From Candidatus Pseudomonas phytovorans (GTDB lineage Bacteria > Pseudomonadota > Gammaproteobacteria > Pseudomonadales > Pseudomonadaceae), in assembly GCA_029202525.1 (NCBI GenBank), contig CP119325.1:5554001-5618000 (forward strand): a stretch of DNA of 64,000 nucleotides, in the 5' to 3' direction. Shown here in pieces: positions 1 to 9,115 of this stretch (its first letter is position 1; every line of letters starts with the position of its first letter). The position numbers and the translations under genes are program-made. The notes under the pieces are model-generated. The model worked only from the letters and a program-made list of their open reading frames with translations, had not been told where the DNA came from and did no database searches.

Positions 1-471
1 TTGTCGGCCCAGCGCAGGTACATGCGCAGCAGGATGTTGGCCCAGTCCTGCGCCTCGGTACCGCCAGAGCCGGCCTGGATGTCCAGGTAGGCGTTGTTCG
101 GGTCCATCTCGCCGCTGAACATGCGACGGAACTCAAGCTTGGCCAGGGCTTCTTCCAGGCCCTGCAGCTCGGTCTCGACGTCGCTGACGGCGCCTTCGTC
201 ATCTTCCTCGACGGCCATGTCGAGCAGGTCCTTGCAGTCGGCCAGGCCGTTGGCCATCTTGTCCAGGGTCTCGACGACCTGCAACAGCATGGCACGCTCG
301 CGGCCCAAGGCCTGGGCGTACTCAGGCTTGTTCCAGACGTTAGGGTCTTCCAGCTCGCGGTTAACTTCGATCAGGCGGTCATGCTTGTGATCGTAGTCAA
401 AGATACCCCCGAATGGACTGGGAACGCTCGGTGAGGTCCTTGATGGTGTTCAGGATCGGTTGGATTTCCAT
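1..471 (-). CDS. prfB: Peptide chain release factor 2, N-terminal part (frameshifted, truncated by window edge)
   Basis: RF2 recognises UGA and UAA and triggers peptide release on the ribosome. Translation starts at the ATG whose first base is 471 and reads 24 codons (beginning MEIQPILNTIKDL) to an in-frame TGA at 397-399. It continues only after a +1 shift, in the frame that reads DYDHKHDRLIEVNRELE and runs off the left edge. About 156 residues are in view; the GGQ and SPF motifs lie outside the window. It follows wspR on the same strand with about 100 nt between. A TATACT -10-like hexamer on the minus strand (510-515) suggests its own promoter. Identification is firm because the frameshift signal is diagnostic. 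Confidence 0.95.
396..411 (-). promoter_or_regulatory. prfB: prfB programmed +1 frameshift site
   Basis: On the minus strand the sequence reads CGGGGGTATCTTTGAC. A Shine-Dalgarno-like G run (406-410) sits just before the slippery CTT codon (400-402), which is followed by the TGA stop (397-399) and a C. This is the classic autoregulatory RF2 site: low RF2 stalls the ribosome at UGA, tRNA-Leu slips forward one base and full-length RF2 is made. The stop is codon 25 here, against codon 26 in E. coli. Confidence 0.95.
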
Positions 472-527
472 GGGCTGGCTACTCGTGCGAATTCGGTGAA
501 AAGCCCGGGAGTATAACCGAGTCCGCT

Positions 528-550
528 GCCCGGCGGCAGACCCGCCGGGC
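528..550 (-). terminator. GC-rich hairpin between wspR and prfB
   Basis: A perfect 9-bp stem (GCCCGGCGG, 528-536, pairing with 542-550) with a 5-nt loop lies 23 nt past the wspR stop. No U tract follows, so it may be an attenuating or mRNA-protecting hairpin and not a true intrinsic terminator. Confidence 0.4.
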
Positions 551-572
551 GGTCACATTCGCGCACCTCTCG

Positions 573-1577
573 TCAGGCGATGCCGACCTGGTTGCGCCCG
601 CTGTTCTTGGCCTGGTAAAGGCCTTTGTCCGCCGCCGAGATCAACTGCCGGCAGTGGCTGCCGACGGCCGGGGTCTGGGTGGCCAGGCCAATGCTCACGG
701 TCAGGCGCGCATCGGCCGCCGGCGCGGTATGCGGGATGCCCAGGCCCAGCACGGTCTGGCGCAGCTTCTCGGCCACCAGGCGCGCCCCGCCTGGCGAGGT
801 ATTGGGCAGCACCAGGGCAAACTCCTCACCGCCATAGCGGGCCGGCAGGTCGGTCGGCCGCGAGCACGAGCCACGGATCGCCTCGGCCACCTGGCGCAAG
901 GCCTCGTCGCCGGCCAGGTGGCCGAAGCTGTCGTTGTAGGCCTTGAAGTAGTCCACGTCGACCATCAGCAGCGACAACTGCTGTTGCTCGCGCATGGCCC
1001 GGCGCCATTCCAGCTCCAGGTATTCGTCGAAGTGGCGGCGGTTGGACAGCCCGGTGAGGCCATCGGAGTTCATCAGCCGCTGCAGCATCAGGTTGGAATC
1101 GAGCAACTGCTGCTGGCTGACGCGCAGGGCGCGGTAGGCCTCGTCGCGTTGCAACAGGGTGAGGTACGAGCGCGAGTGGTAGCGAATGCGTGCTACCAGT
1201 TCGATGGTGTCCGGCAGCTTGACCAGATAGTCGTTGGCCCCGGCGGCAAATGCCGCGCTCTTTACCAGCGGATCTTCCTTGGTCGACAGGACGATGATCG
1301 GGATGTCCTGGGTGGCAGGGTTGTTGCGGTACTCGCGCACCAGCGTCAGGCCGTCCAGGCCGGGCATGATCAGGTCCTGGAGGATGACCGTGGGCTTGAT
1401 GCGCATGGCCTGGGCCACCGCCTGGTGCGGGTCGGCACAGAAGTGGAAGTCGATGTTGTCTTCATTGGCCAGACCGCGCCGCACCGCCTCGCCGATCATG
1501 GCCTGGTCGTCGACCAGCAGCACCATCGCCGAGTTTTCGTTGGTGGTGGCAAAACCTTCGATCGGTAATTCATTCAT
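573..1577 (-). CDS. wspR: Diguanylate cyclase response regulator WspR
   Basis: This is the output of the Wsp surface-sensing system: when phosphorylated by WspE it makes cyclic di-GMP from two GTP. An N-terminal receiver (residues about 17-135) has the acid pair VDD and the phospho-acceptor D68 in QDLIMPG. A helical linker (about 135-170) precedes a GGDEF domain (about 170-330). The active-site motif is GGEEF (249-253), and an RxxD product-inhibition site (R240-D243) lies just upstream, so both catalysis and feedback inhibition should be intact. At 334 aa it is close to the length of P. aeruginosa WspR. It is the last wsp gene, 51 nt after wspF. Confidence 0.96.
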   Translation of the reverse strand: MNELPIEGFATTNENSAMVLLVDDQAMIGEAVRRGLANEDNIDFHFCADPHQAVAQAMRIKPTVILQDLIMPGLDGLTLVREYRNNPATQDIPIIVLSTKEDPLVKSAAFAAGANDYLVKLPDTIELVARIRYHSRSYLTLLQRDEAYRALRVSQQQLLDSNLMLQRLMNSDGLTGLSNRRHFDEYLELEWRRAMREQQQLSLLMVDVDYFKAYNDSFGHLAGDEALRQVAEAIRGSCSRPTDLPARYGGEEFALVLPNTSPGGARLVAEKLRQTVLGLGIPHTAPAADARLTVSIGLATQTPAVGSHCRQLISAADKGLYQAKNSGRNQVGIA

Positions 1578-1628
1578 ACCTGTTCACCCGATCACTGCCG
1601 GCCTGGCGGCGTGATTCAATACACTTCG

Positions 1629-2642
1629 TCATTTTGCGAAAATTTCCGTCAAGCGCCCGGCTATTCGTTCCAGCGGGCGGATCTCCACTGCGGCTTCAAT
1701 CGCCGCAGCAGCTTTGGGCATTCCGTAGACGGCGCTGCTGGCCTGGTCTTGCGCAATGGTCAGGAAGCCCTGCTGGCGCATCAGTTTGAGGCCTTGGGCA
1801 CCGTCGCGGCCCATGCCGGTAAGCAACACGCCCACTGCATCGCCGGTCCAGTACCGCGCCACGCTCTCGAAAAACACATCAATGGAGGGGCGGTAGATTT
1901 CGTTGACAGGTTCGGCAGTGTAGGCCAGTTGGCCGTTTTTCAGGAGCCGGATATGGTGGTTGGTGCCTGCCAGCAATACCTGCCCTGGCTGCGGTGGCTC
2001 GCCTTCCTGAGCCAGCCGCACCGGCAAGCCGGCAGCGCTGCTGAGCCATTCGGCCATGCCTGCGGCAAACACCTGATCCACATGCTGGACCAGCACGATG
2101 GCCGCCGGGAACGCCTTCGGCAAGCCCTTGAGCAGCACTTCAAGCGCCGCGGGCCCACCTGCAGACGAGCCGATCGCCACCAACCCGGGACGCTGCGAAG
2201 ACTCGCGCAACGGCGCAGCCACCGGCCTTGCAGCCGGGGTGCGCTGCTGGCCGACCAGCCAGCCGATATTGAGGATTTTGCGCAGCAGCGGTGCCGCCGC
2301 TTCGCGGGCATCGCCCGCGCCCAGCGCCGGGGTGTCGACCACGTCGAGGGCGCCATGGCCCATGGCCTCGAACACCCGGTGCACATTCTGCTTGCGGTCA
2401 ACCGTGACGATGACGATGGCACACGGGGTTTCGGCCATGATCCGCCGGGTGGCCTCCACGCCGTCCATCACCGGCATGATCAGGTCCATCAGGATCAGGT
2501 CCGGCAGTTGCTCGGTGCAACGCTGCACCGCGTCGGCGCCGTTGCTGGCCACCCACACCACCTGGTGCGCGGGCTCGAAGGCGACCGCCCGGCGCAGCGC
2601 CTCGACGGCCATGGGCATGTCATTGACGATGGCGATCTTCAT
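1629..2642 (-). CDS. wspF: Chemotaxis-type protein-glutamate methylesterase WspF
   Basis: A CheB homologue that demethylates the WspA receptor and so resets the Wsp pathway; loss of WspF is known to lock the pathway on and give wrinkly, high c-di-GMP colonies. The receiver domain (1-120) has D53 in LMDLIMP. The methylesterase domain shows the catalytic triad: S160 in IGSSAGG, H187 in VQHVD and D280 in GMGRDGA. Its ATG overlaps the wspE stop by 4 nt, indicating translational coupling. All catalytic residues are present, so the locus looks wild-type and not a constitutive variant. Confidence 0.96.
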   Translation of the reverse strand: MKIAIVNDMPMAVEALRRAVAFEPAHQVVWVASNGADAVQRCTEQLPDLILMDLIMPVMDGVEATRRIMAETPCAIVIVTVDRKQNVHRVFEAMGHGALDVVDTPALGAGDAREAAAPLLRKILNIGWLVGQQRTPAARPVAAPLRESSQRPGLVAIGSSAGGPAALEVLLKGLPKAFPAAIVLVQHVDQVFAAGMAEWLSSAAGLPVRLAQEGEPPQPGQVLLAGTNHHIRLLKNGQLAYTAEPVNEIYRPSIDVFFESVARYWTGDAVGVLLTGMGRDGAQGLKLMRQQGFLTIAQDQASSAVYGMPKAAAAIEAAVEIRPLERIAGRLTEIFAK

Positions 2643-4936
2643 CCTTGAGCACCTCCGATCAGCTCGACTACAGCTTCCAGCAACGCATCATCGTGGAAAC
2701 TGGCTTTCGCCAAATAGTAGTCGGCGCCAGCATCCAGGCCACGCCGTCGGTCTTCCTCACGGTCTTTGTAGGAAACCACCATCACGGGAAGGGATTGCAG
2801 GCGCTGGTCGCGGCGCACCAAGGTGACCAGTTCTATACCGTCCATGCGCGGCATGTCGATGTCGGTGATCAGCAGGTCGAAGTCTTCGCTGCGCAAGGCG
2901 TTCCAGCCGTCCATGCCATCTACCGCCACCGCCACCTCGTAGCCGCGGTTGCCCAGCAGCTTGCGTTGCAGCTCGCGCACGGTCAGCGAGTCGTCGACCA
3001 CCAGGACACGCTTGCGCGGCACGCCACGGGCGCTGCTGGTTCCCCGTTCGACGCGCTCCAGGCTGCCGGTGCTGAGCAGTTTTTCTACCGAACGCAGCAG
3101 GTCTTCGACATCGACGATAAGTACCACCGAGCCGTCATCGAGCAAGGCGCCGGAAGAAATGTCCTGCACCTTGCCCAGCCGTGGGTCGAGTGGCATCACC
3201 ACCAGTACCCGCTCACCTACCAGCCGCTCCACGGCCACGCCATACAGTTGCTCGCGTTCACGAATCACCACTACCCGCAGGTTGGCTTCTTCGCTTTGCC
3301 CGGCAGGGCGATTGAGCAACTGGCTGGCCGCCACCAGGCCGATAAGCCGGCCTTCGTGCCAGAAATGCTGGCGGCCTTCGATCTGCACGATCTGCTCGGT
3401 GGTCACTTCCAGGGTGCGTTCGATGTGGGCAAGCGGGAAGGCATAGGCCTCACCACCCACCTCGATCACCAAGCTGCGCACCACCGACAGGGTCAGCGGC
3501 ACCTGCAGGTGAAAGCGGCAGCCCTGCCCCGCCACCTGGGTCAGTTCGATCGAACCCCGCAGTTCACGAATCATGTGCTGCACGGCATCCAGACCGACAC
3601 CGCGCCCCGACACCTCGGTAACCTTGTCGCGCAGGCTGAAGCCGGGCAGGAACAGGAACGTCAGCAGTTCAGCTTCGCTCATGCGAGCCACCGTGTCGGC
3701 AGGCGACAGGGCACGCTCGACGATGCTGCTGCGCAAGCGCTCCAGGTCGATGCCGGCGCCATCGTCGATCAGCTCCAGGCTGAGCATGCCGGCCTGGTGC
3801 GAAGCGCGCAGGCGGATCACACCTTCCTCTGGCTTGCCCGCCAGCAGGCGACGCTCCGGCAGCTCGATGCCGTGGTCAACCGCGTTGCGCAGCAGGTGTG
3901 TCAGCGGCGCTTCGAGCTTTTCCAGTACATCGCGGTCGACCTGGGTTTTTTCTCCGTCCACCGCCAGCTGTACCGGTTTGCCCAGCGAGCGGCCAAGGTC
4001 ACGCACCATGCGGCTCTGGCCGGTCAGCACATCGGCGAACGGGCGCATTCGGCAGGCCAGGGCGGTGTCGTACAGCAGTTGGGCCCGCTGGCTGGCCTGC
4101 CAGCCGAATTCGTCCAGGTCGGCGGCCTGCTGCTGCAGGATCTGCTGGGTTTCCGCCAGTAGGCGCTGGGTTTGGGTCAGGGCTTCCAGCACCTCGCTGC
4201 CCTGGCCGGTGTCTTCCAGCTGCATGCGCAGGCCGTCGAGCGCCTGCATGCCCTGGCCATGCATGCGCTTGAGGCGCTGCAAGGTGGCCAGGTAGGGTTT
4301 GAGCCGCTGGGTTTCCACCAGCGACTTGCTGGACAGGTCGAGCAGGCTGTTGAGGCGGTCGGCAGTGACCCGCAGTACCCGCTCGGCACCTTCACCGCCG
4401 CGTTTGCCGACCTTGCGCCGCGGGGCCGGTTCGGAGTCCGGTTCCAGGGTTTCCACTGGCAACGCCGCAGGCTCGGCTGGCAAGGGTGCCAGCGGCAGGT
4501 CTGGCAGCACTGGCACGGGTGGCGGCACGGCAGGCATGGCCACAGCCCCAGGGTCGAGCAGGCTGGCCATTTGCGCCAGGAATACCGGCAGGGTCGCCTG
4601 CGCCTCGCCGTCGCCGGGTGTGGCGATACGCATCAGCAGGTCGGTGCCTTGCAACAGCGCGTCGATGTGCTCGGCACTCAGGCGCAAGCGGCCTTCCTGC
4701 GCCGCTACCAGGCAGTCTTCCATGACGTGGGCGACGCTGACGCCGGCATCCACGCCAACGATCCGCGCCGCGCCCTTCAGCGAGTGGGCCGCGCGCATGC
4801 AGGCCTCTAGCTGGTCAGCCTGGGTAGGGTTGCGCTCCAGTGCCATCAGGCCAGCGCTGAGCACCTGGGTCTGCGCCTCGGCCTCCAGGCTGAACAGTTC
4901 GAGCAACGATGCGTCGCGCATTTGCTCTGGGGTCAT
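2639..4936 (-). CDS. wspE: Hybrid CheA-type histidine kinase/response regulator WspE
   Basis: The kinase of the Wsp system, passing phosphate to WspR and WspF. Order of parts: an Hpt domain with H51 in AAHSLKGAAR, a proline-rich linker, the dimerisation and HATPase domain (N box LLRNAVDHG; G boxes DDGAGID and GRGVGLD), a CheW-like domain, and a C-terminal receiver (VLVVDDS; acceptor Asp in LITDIDMPRMDG). The open frame extends upstream to 5005, but the ATG at 4936, overlapping the wspD stop in an ATGA, is the better start (765 aa; MTPEQMRDASLLELF). Confidence 0.95.
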   Translation of the reverse strand: MTPEQMRDASLLELFSLEAEAQTQVLSAGLMALERNPTQADQLEACMRAAHSLKGAARIVGVDAGVSVAHVMEDCLVAAQEGRLRLSAEHIDALLQGTDLLMRIATPGDGEAQATLPVFLAQMASLLDPGAVAMPAVPPPVPVLPDLPLAPLPAEPAALPVETLEPDSEPAPRRKVGKRGGEGAERVLRVTADRLNSLLDLSSKSLVETQRLKPYLATLQRLKRMHGQGMQALDGLRMQLEDTGQGSEVLEALTQTQRLLAETQQILQQQAADLDEFGWQASQRAQLLYDTALACRMRPFADVLTGQSRMVRDLGRSLGKPVQLAVDGEKTQVDRDVLEKLEAPLTHLLRNAVDHGIELPERRLLAGKPEEGVIRLRASHQAGMLSLELIDDGAGIDLERLRSSIVERALSPADTVARMSEAELLTFLFLPGFSLRDKVTEVSGRGVGLDAVQHMIRELRGSIELTQVAGQGCRFHLQVPLTLSVVRSLVIEVGGEAYAFPLAHIERTLEVTTEQIVQIEGRQHFWHEGRLIGLVAASQLLNRPAGQSEEANLRVVVIREREQLYGVAVERLVGERVLVVMPLDPRLGKVQDISSGALLDDGSVVLIVDVEDLLRSVEKLLSTGSLERVERGTSSARGVPRKRVLVVDDSLTVRELQRKLLGNRGYEVAVAVDGMDGWNALRSEDFDLLITDIDMPRMDGIELVTLVRRDQRLQSLPVMVVSYKDREEDRRRGLDAGADYYLAKASFHDDALLEAVVELIGGAQG

Positions 4937-5598
4937 GACAGGCTCCGCTGCACGGCAGACAGTAAGTGTTGATCGTCCAGCACCCGCACGCTGCGCCCGC
5001 GCCATTGCAAGACGGCGGCGGTGAAGCGTGTGGCATCCTGGCCGCTGCCCAGCAGCAGCGGGTCAAGGCGGTGAATACCGTCGATTTCCTCAACGGCCAT
5101 CACTACCGGCCCACCTTCGGCGGCCAGAATCAGCATGCGTGGCATCGCCCGACCGCTACGTTGGTCGGTCGTGTCGGCCTGAACCCCCAGCAAGTCGGCC
5201 AGTGACAGGCACGGCACCAGCGCACCGCGCACATTGGCAACCCCCAGCAACAGCCGCGAGCGCTGGTGCGGCAGCGAATGCACAGCCTGCAACGGGGCAA
5301 TTTCGGCCAGGCTGGCGGTGGCCAGCGCCAGCCACTCTTCGCCCAGGCGGAACAGCAGCATGGAGCGGCCGGTGTTTTCCTCGACCGGCTGCGACGTCGC
5401 CGCCTGGTGCTCCTGCATCAGCGCGTAGCGGTCAAGCAACCGTGTGGCAGCAGTGGCATACACCTCGCAATTGCGGCAGTGAACATGCCGCTCCAGCAGC
5501 GGGCATTGCTTGTCGCCGTGCACACCAATCCGGTTCCAGCAGTCGTCGATGTGCGCGTCATCCTCGGCCAACAGTTGCATCGCGGATTCACCGTTCAT
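4933..5598 (-). CDS. wspD: CheW-like coupling protein WspD
   Basis: A scaffold linking the WspA receptor to the WspE kinase. The 221-aa protein carries an N-terminal extension of about 70 residues with three cysteines (CPLLERHVHCRNCEVY), followed by a CheW domain (LLFRLGEEWLALATASLAEI, VRGALVPCLSLADLL). It is one of two CheW proteins in this cluster, as is usual for wsp. Both ends overlap neighbours by 4 nt (wspC upstream, wspE downstream). The Cys/His-rich extension could bind metal, but that is only a guess. Confidence 0.93.
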   Translation of the reverse strand: MNGESAMQLLAEDDAHIDDCWNRIGVHGDKQCPLLERHVHCRNCEVYATAATRLLDRYALMQEHQAATSQPVEENTGRSMLLFRLGEEWLALATASLAEIAPLQAVHSLPHQRSRLLLGVANVRGALVPCLSLADLLGVQADTTDQRSGRAMPRMLILAAEGGPVVMAVEEIDGIHRLDPLLLGSGQDATRFTAAVLQWRGRSVRVLDDQHLLSAVQRSLS

Positions 5599-6869
5599 CG
5601 TTCAGGCTCCCGGCCAACCCGCGCCGCCCGCTCCTGCAGGCGCCGGGCCCCGGCCAGGTCACCCTGGGACGCCAGCAAGGCCGCCAGATGCACCAGCGCT
5701 TCGGGGTGCTGCGGCTCCAGGTACAGGGCTTTGCGATAGTGGGTTAGCGCTTGCTGCGCATCGCCTTCGGTGTCACTGAGCAACCCCAGCCAGTAGTAGA
5801 CCTGCGCAGACGGTGCGTACTGGCCCAGGTAGCGCTGGCACTCAGCACGGGCCTGCTCACTGGCGCCGGCATTGGCCAGCCGGGCAATGCTGGCCAACAG
5901 TTCGGCGGTTCCTTCGTGCTTGGTCTCGCGAGGCGGCGCGGCCTTGGCCGCCGTCGGCAGCACACTCACTGGGCGCGGCAAGGGCACGGCTGGCAGCGAG
6001 TAGCTCGGCGCGACCTGCGTCGGCAACGTACGCCTGGCCGGTTGGGTCGGTGAAACGGCCACCGGAGCGCTGGCGCCCTCATGACGCACATAGGCAAACG
6101 ACTGGGCGATCCCCAAAGGGCGCATGCCCAGGCGTGCCAACAAGCTGCCTTCCGCCGGGCCGATAAACAACACACCCTGCGGGTGCAGCAGGCGCTTGAG
6201 CACTTCGAACACCCGCTGCTGGGTCGCCACGTCGAAATAGATCAGCAGATTGCGACAAAACACGAAGTCATACAGGCCATCACGGCTGGCCAGCGCGGGG
6301 TCGAGCACATTGCCTACCTGCAAACCGACTTGCTGGCGTACCCGCTCGTGCAGCCGGTGGCCTTCGTCGACAACATCGAAGAAGCGCTCGCGAAAGCCCA
6401 GTTCGCTGCCACGGAAAGCATTGCGGCCATACAGGGCCTGCCCGGCCTTGGCCACCGAACTGGGGCTGATGTCCATGCCATCAACCAGGAATGCCGCCGG
6501 CGCAATCCCGACGTCGAGCAGCGCCATGGCCAGCGAATAGGGTTCCTCACCGGTCGAACATGGCAGGCTGAGCAATCGCAGTGGGCGCGCCCCGGCCAGT
6601 TCAGCCAGGCGTTTGTGCGCCAGGCTGGCCAGGGCGGTAAAGGATTCGGGGTAACGGAAGAACCAGGTTTCCGGCACGATCACGGCCTCGATCAAGGCCT
6701 GTTGCTCATCGTTGGACTGCTGCAGGCGCAGCCAGTAATCGTCCAGGTCGATGGCGCCCACGGCCACGCAACGCTGGCGCAGCGCGCGTTCGACCATGGG
6801 CGCGCCCACAGACTCAACGTCCAGGCCAATACGTTCGCGCAGGAAACGGAAGAAACGCTGCTCGTTCAT
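5595..6869 (-). CDS. wspC: CheR-type methyltransferase WspC with TPR tail
   Basis: A SAM-dependent glutamate methyltransferase that counters WspF by methylating WspA. Residues about 1-270 are a CheR domain (RFLRERIGLDVES, ETWFFRYPESF, the SAM-binding LSLPCSTGEEPYS, and FCRNLLIYFD). A low-complexity Pro/Ala linker (about 275-320) leads to a C-terminal TPR-like region (YYWLGLLSDTEGDAQQALTHY, ALYLEPQHPEAL). The 424-aa length and the TPR tail are typical of WspC and distinguish it from a plain CheR. Overlaps of 4 nt with wspB and wspD. Confidence 0.94.
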   Translation of the reverse strand: MNEQRFFRFLRERIGLDVESVGAPMVERALRQRCVAVGAIDLDDYWLRLQQSNDEQQALIEAVIVPETWFFRYPESFTALASLAHKRLAELAGARPLRLLSLPCSTGEEPYSLAMALLDVGIAPAAFLVDGMDISPSSVAKAGQALYGRNAFRGSELGFRERFFDVVDEGHRLHERVRQQVGLQVGNVLDPALASRDGLYDFVFCRNLLIYFDVATQQRVFEVLKRLLHPQGVLFIGPAEGSLLARLGMRPLGIAQSFAYVRHEGASAPVAVSPTQPARRTLPTQVAPSYSLPAVPLPRPVSVLPTAAKAAPPRETKHEGTAELLASIARLANAGASEQARAECQRYLGQYAPSAQVYYWLGLLSDTEGDAQQALTHYRKALYLEPQHPEALVHLAALLASQGDLAGARRLQERAARVGREPER

Positions 6870-7372
6870 GTCGGCATCCCTGTCGGCTCATCCGTGTACA
6901 GCAGGTGGTGCACGGCATCAGGCAGCAGGTCGTTGACTTCGATGCGCTGCAACAGACCCTGGGCATCCTGGCGTACCGGGCCTAGATACGGGGCTTCGCC
7001 GCTGCCCACGCCATAGGGCTGGAACTCGTCGGGGTTGCAACGCAGGGTCTCGGTGGCCTGCTCCAGGATCAGGCCAAGCTGCAGGCTGCCGCGATAATGC
7101 ACCAGCACCAGGCGGGTACTGGTGCGGTGCGCCGCCGGCTGGCCAAAACTCAGCGCGGCCAGGTCGATCACCGGGACCAGTTGGCCACGATGAGCGAGGA
7201 TGCCCGCAACCCAGGCCGGTGCCTGGGCAATCGGTTTGAGCGGCTGGCGCGGCAGCACCTCGATCACCTCGTGCACGCTCAGGGCAAAGCGCTGCTCCCT
7301 GAGGCGAAACTGCAGGTACAAGGCGCCCTTGACGTTGTGCGCGGAGGCGGCGCGGGGGTGCAAGTCGTTCAT
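6866..7372 (-). CDS. wspB: CheW-like coupling protein WspB
   Basis: A 168-aa CheW-domain adaptor between WspA and WspE (LYLQFRLREQRFALSVHEVIEV; VAGILAHRGQLVPVIDLAAL). Starts 5 nt after the wspA stop and ends in a 4-nt overlap with wspC, so the cluster wspA-B-C-D-E-F-R reads as one operon on the minus strand. Smaller than WspD because it lacks the Cys-containing N-terminal extension. Confidence 0.94.
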   Translation of the reverse strand: MNDLHPRAASAHNVKGALYLQFRLREQRFALSVHEVIEVLPRQPLKPIAQAPAWVAGILAHRGQLVPVIDLAALSFGQPAAHRTSTRLVLVHYRGSLQLGLILEQATETLRCNPDEFQPYGVGSGEAPYLGPVRQDAQGLLQRIEVNDLLPDAVHHLLYTDEPTGMPT

Positions 7373-7377
7373 CGCCG

Positions 7378-9000
7378 TCAGACTTTGAAGCGCGACACGC
7401 CGCCACGCAGGCCCGCGGCCACCTGGCTCAGCTCATCGATGGCAAAACTGGCCTGGCGCAACGACTCGACGGTTTGGGTACTGGCATCGCTGAGCTGGGC
7501 CAGCGCCTGGTTGATCTGCTCGGCACCGGTGGCCTGGGCCTGCATGCCTTCATTGACCATCAGCACGCGCGGCGCCAAGGCCTGCACCTGGTGAATGATC
7601 TGGCTAAGCTGCTCGCCCACCTGTTGCACTTCGAACATGCCTCGGCGCACTTCTTCGGAGAACTTGTCCATGCCCATGACCCCGGCCGACACCGCCGACT
7701 GGATCTCGCGCACCATCTGCTCGATGTCGTAGGTGGCCACCGCGGTCTGGTCGGCCAAGCGGCGCACTTCAGTGGCCACCACAGCAAAGCCACGGCCGTA
7801 CTCGCCGGCCTTTTCCGCTTCGATGGCGGCGTTGAGCGACAGCAGGTTTGTCTGGTCGGCAACCTTGACGATCGTCACCACCATCTGGGTGATGTTGCTG
7901 GCCTTTTCGTTGAGGATGCCGAGCTTGGCGTTGACCAGGTCGGCAGCGCCCATCACCTGGTGCATGGTCTCTTCCATGCGCGCCAGCCCCTGCTGGCCGG
8001 AGCCGGCCAGGCTGGAAGCCTGATCAGCGGCGGAGGTAACTTCAGTCATGGTACGCACCAGATCACGCGAGGTGGCGGCGATTTCCCGCGAGGTGGCACC
8101 GATTTCCGTGGTGGTGGCCGCCGTTTCGGTAGCAGTGGCCTGCTGCTGCTTGGACGTGGCGGCGATTTCCGTCACCGAGGTGGTTACCTGCACAGACGAA
8201 CGCTGGGCCTGGGCTACGAGGGTGGCAATTGCCTCGGCCATTTCGTTGAAGCCGCTTTCGATGGCGCCGAACTCGTCCTTGCGGTCCAGGTTCAGGCGCA
8301 TGCTCAGGTCGCCCGAGCGCAGCTTGTCGAGGGCATGGACGATGCGCTGCACAGGCGCGGTGATGGCGCGCAGTAGCAGCAGGCCGCAGATCCCGGCTGC
8401 AACGATGGCCAGTAACAGCGAAACCACCATGCTGCCCTTGGCCGTATTCACAGCGCTGACGATTTCGTTGGTGGCCGCGTCGGCTGAAGCCCGGTTGTTC
8501 TCGATGACTTCGTTCAGGTGCTTGCGCCCGTCAACCCAGGCAGGGGTCAACACTTCGATAATCAGCCGTTCGGCTTCGGCGTAATCGTGCTGGCGGTAGG
8601 TATCCAGCACCTGGCCGACGATCTTCATGTAGGCCTGCTCCTGCTGCACAAAGCTGTCGAAGCGAGTCTGGTCGTCTTTTCCCTGAATGGTGGCCTGGTA
8701 GCTGGCCATGTGCTGTTTCAGTCGGTCTTCGAAGCTTTTGAACAGCTCCATGTCAGCCGAGGTGATTTCGCGGTGATTGGACAGGCCCACCAGTTGCTGA
8801 CTGGTGACGTAACTGTCGACCCACGCGCTGCGGATCATCGAGCTGTAGTAGACCCCGGGAATGCTGTCGGTCCCCACCGCCTCTTCGGCGGTTTCGATGG
8901 TCACCAACCGCGAGTAGGCGGCCACGATCATCAGCAGCATGATGGCGATGATCACGGCGAAACTTGCCAGGATCCGTTGGCGCAAGGTCCAGTTTTTCAC
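7378..9000 (-). CDS. wspA: Methyl-accepting chemoreceptor WspA
   Basis: The membrane receptor that senses surface contact or envelope stress and activates WspE. TM1 lies at about 11-30, a periplasmic helical domain at about 31-188 and TM2 at about 190-210. A HAMP domain follows, then a cytoplasmic signalling domain with the conserved hairpin tip (EAEKAGEYGRGFAVVATEVR). At 540 aa it matches the family. First gene of the wsp operon. The 428 nt upstream hold the promoter and, further out, a composite inverted repeat (9116-9417). Confidence 0.95.
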   Translation of the reverse strand: MKNWTLRQRILASFAVIIAIMLLMIVAAYSRLVTIETAEEAVGTDSIPGVYYSSMIRSAWVDSYVTSQQLVGLSNHREITSADMELFKSFEDRLKQHMASYQATIQGKDDQTRFDSFVQQEQAYMKIVGQVLDTYRQHDYAEAERLIIEVLTPAWVDGRKHLNEVIENNRASADAATNEIVSAVNTAKGSMVVSLLLAIVAAGICGLLLLRAITAPVQRIVHALDKLRSGDLSMRLNLDRKDEFGAIESGFNEMAEAIATLVAQAQRSSVQVTTSVTEIAATSKQQQATATETAATTTEIGATSREIAATSRDLVRTMTEVTSAADQASSLAGSGQQGLARMEETMHQVMGAADLVNAKLGILNEKASNITQMVVTIVKVADQTNLLSLNAAIEAEKAGEYGRGFAVVATEVRRLADQTAVATYDIEQMVREIQSAVSAGVMGMDKFSEEVRRGMFEVQQVGEQLSQIIHQVQALAPRVLMVNEGMQAQATGAEQINQALAQLSDASTQTVESLRQASFAIDELSQVAAGLRGGVSRFKV

Positions 9001-9115
9001 ATTCAGCCCTCAGGAATTCACAACGAGCGGGAAAAATCGCTGAAGTATAGCCCAGAGGCCTTACGCTTATGCGGGTGATTATGTGGGAGTTGGGAGCAAT
9101 GGCCGCCAAGTGCAG

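Noticed and set aside
94..390. Plus-strand 98-codon frame at the left edge
   Set aside because: Ser/Arg-rich shadow of prfB, which is read on the minus strand across the frameshift.
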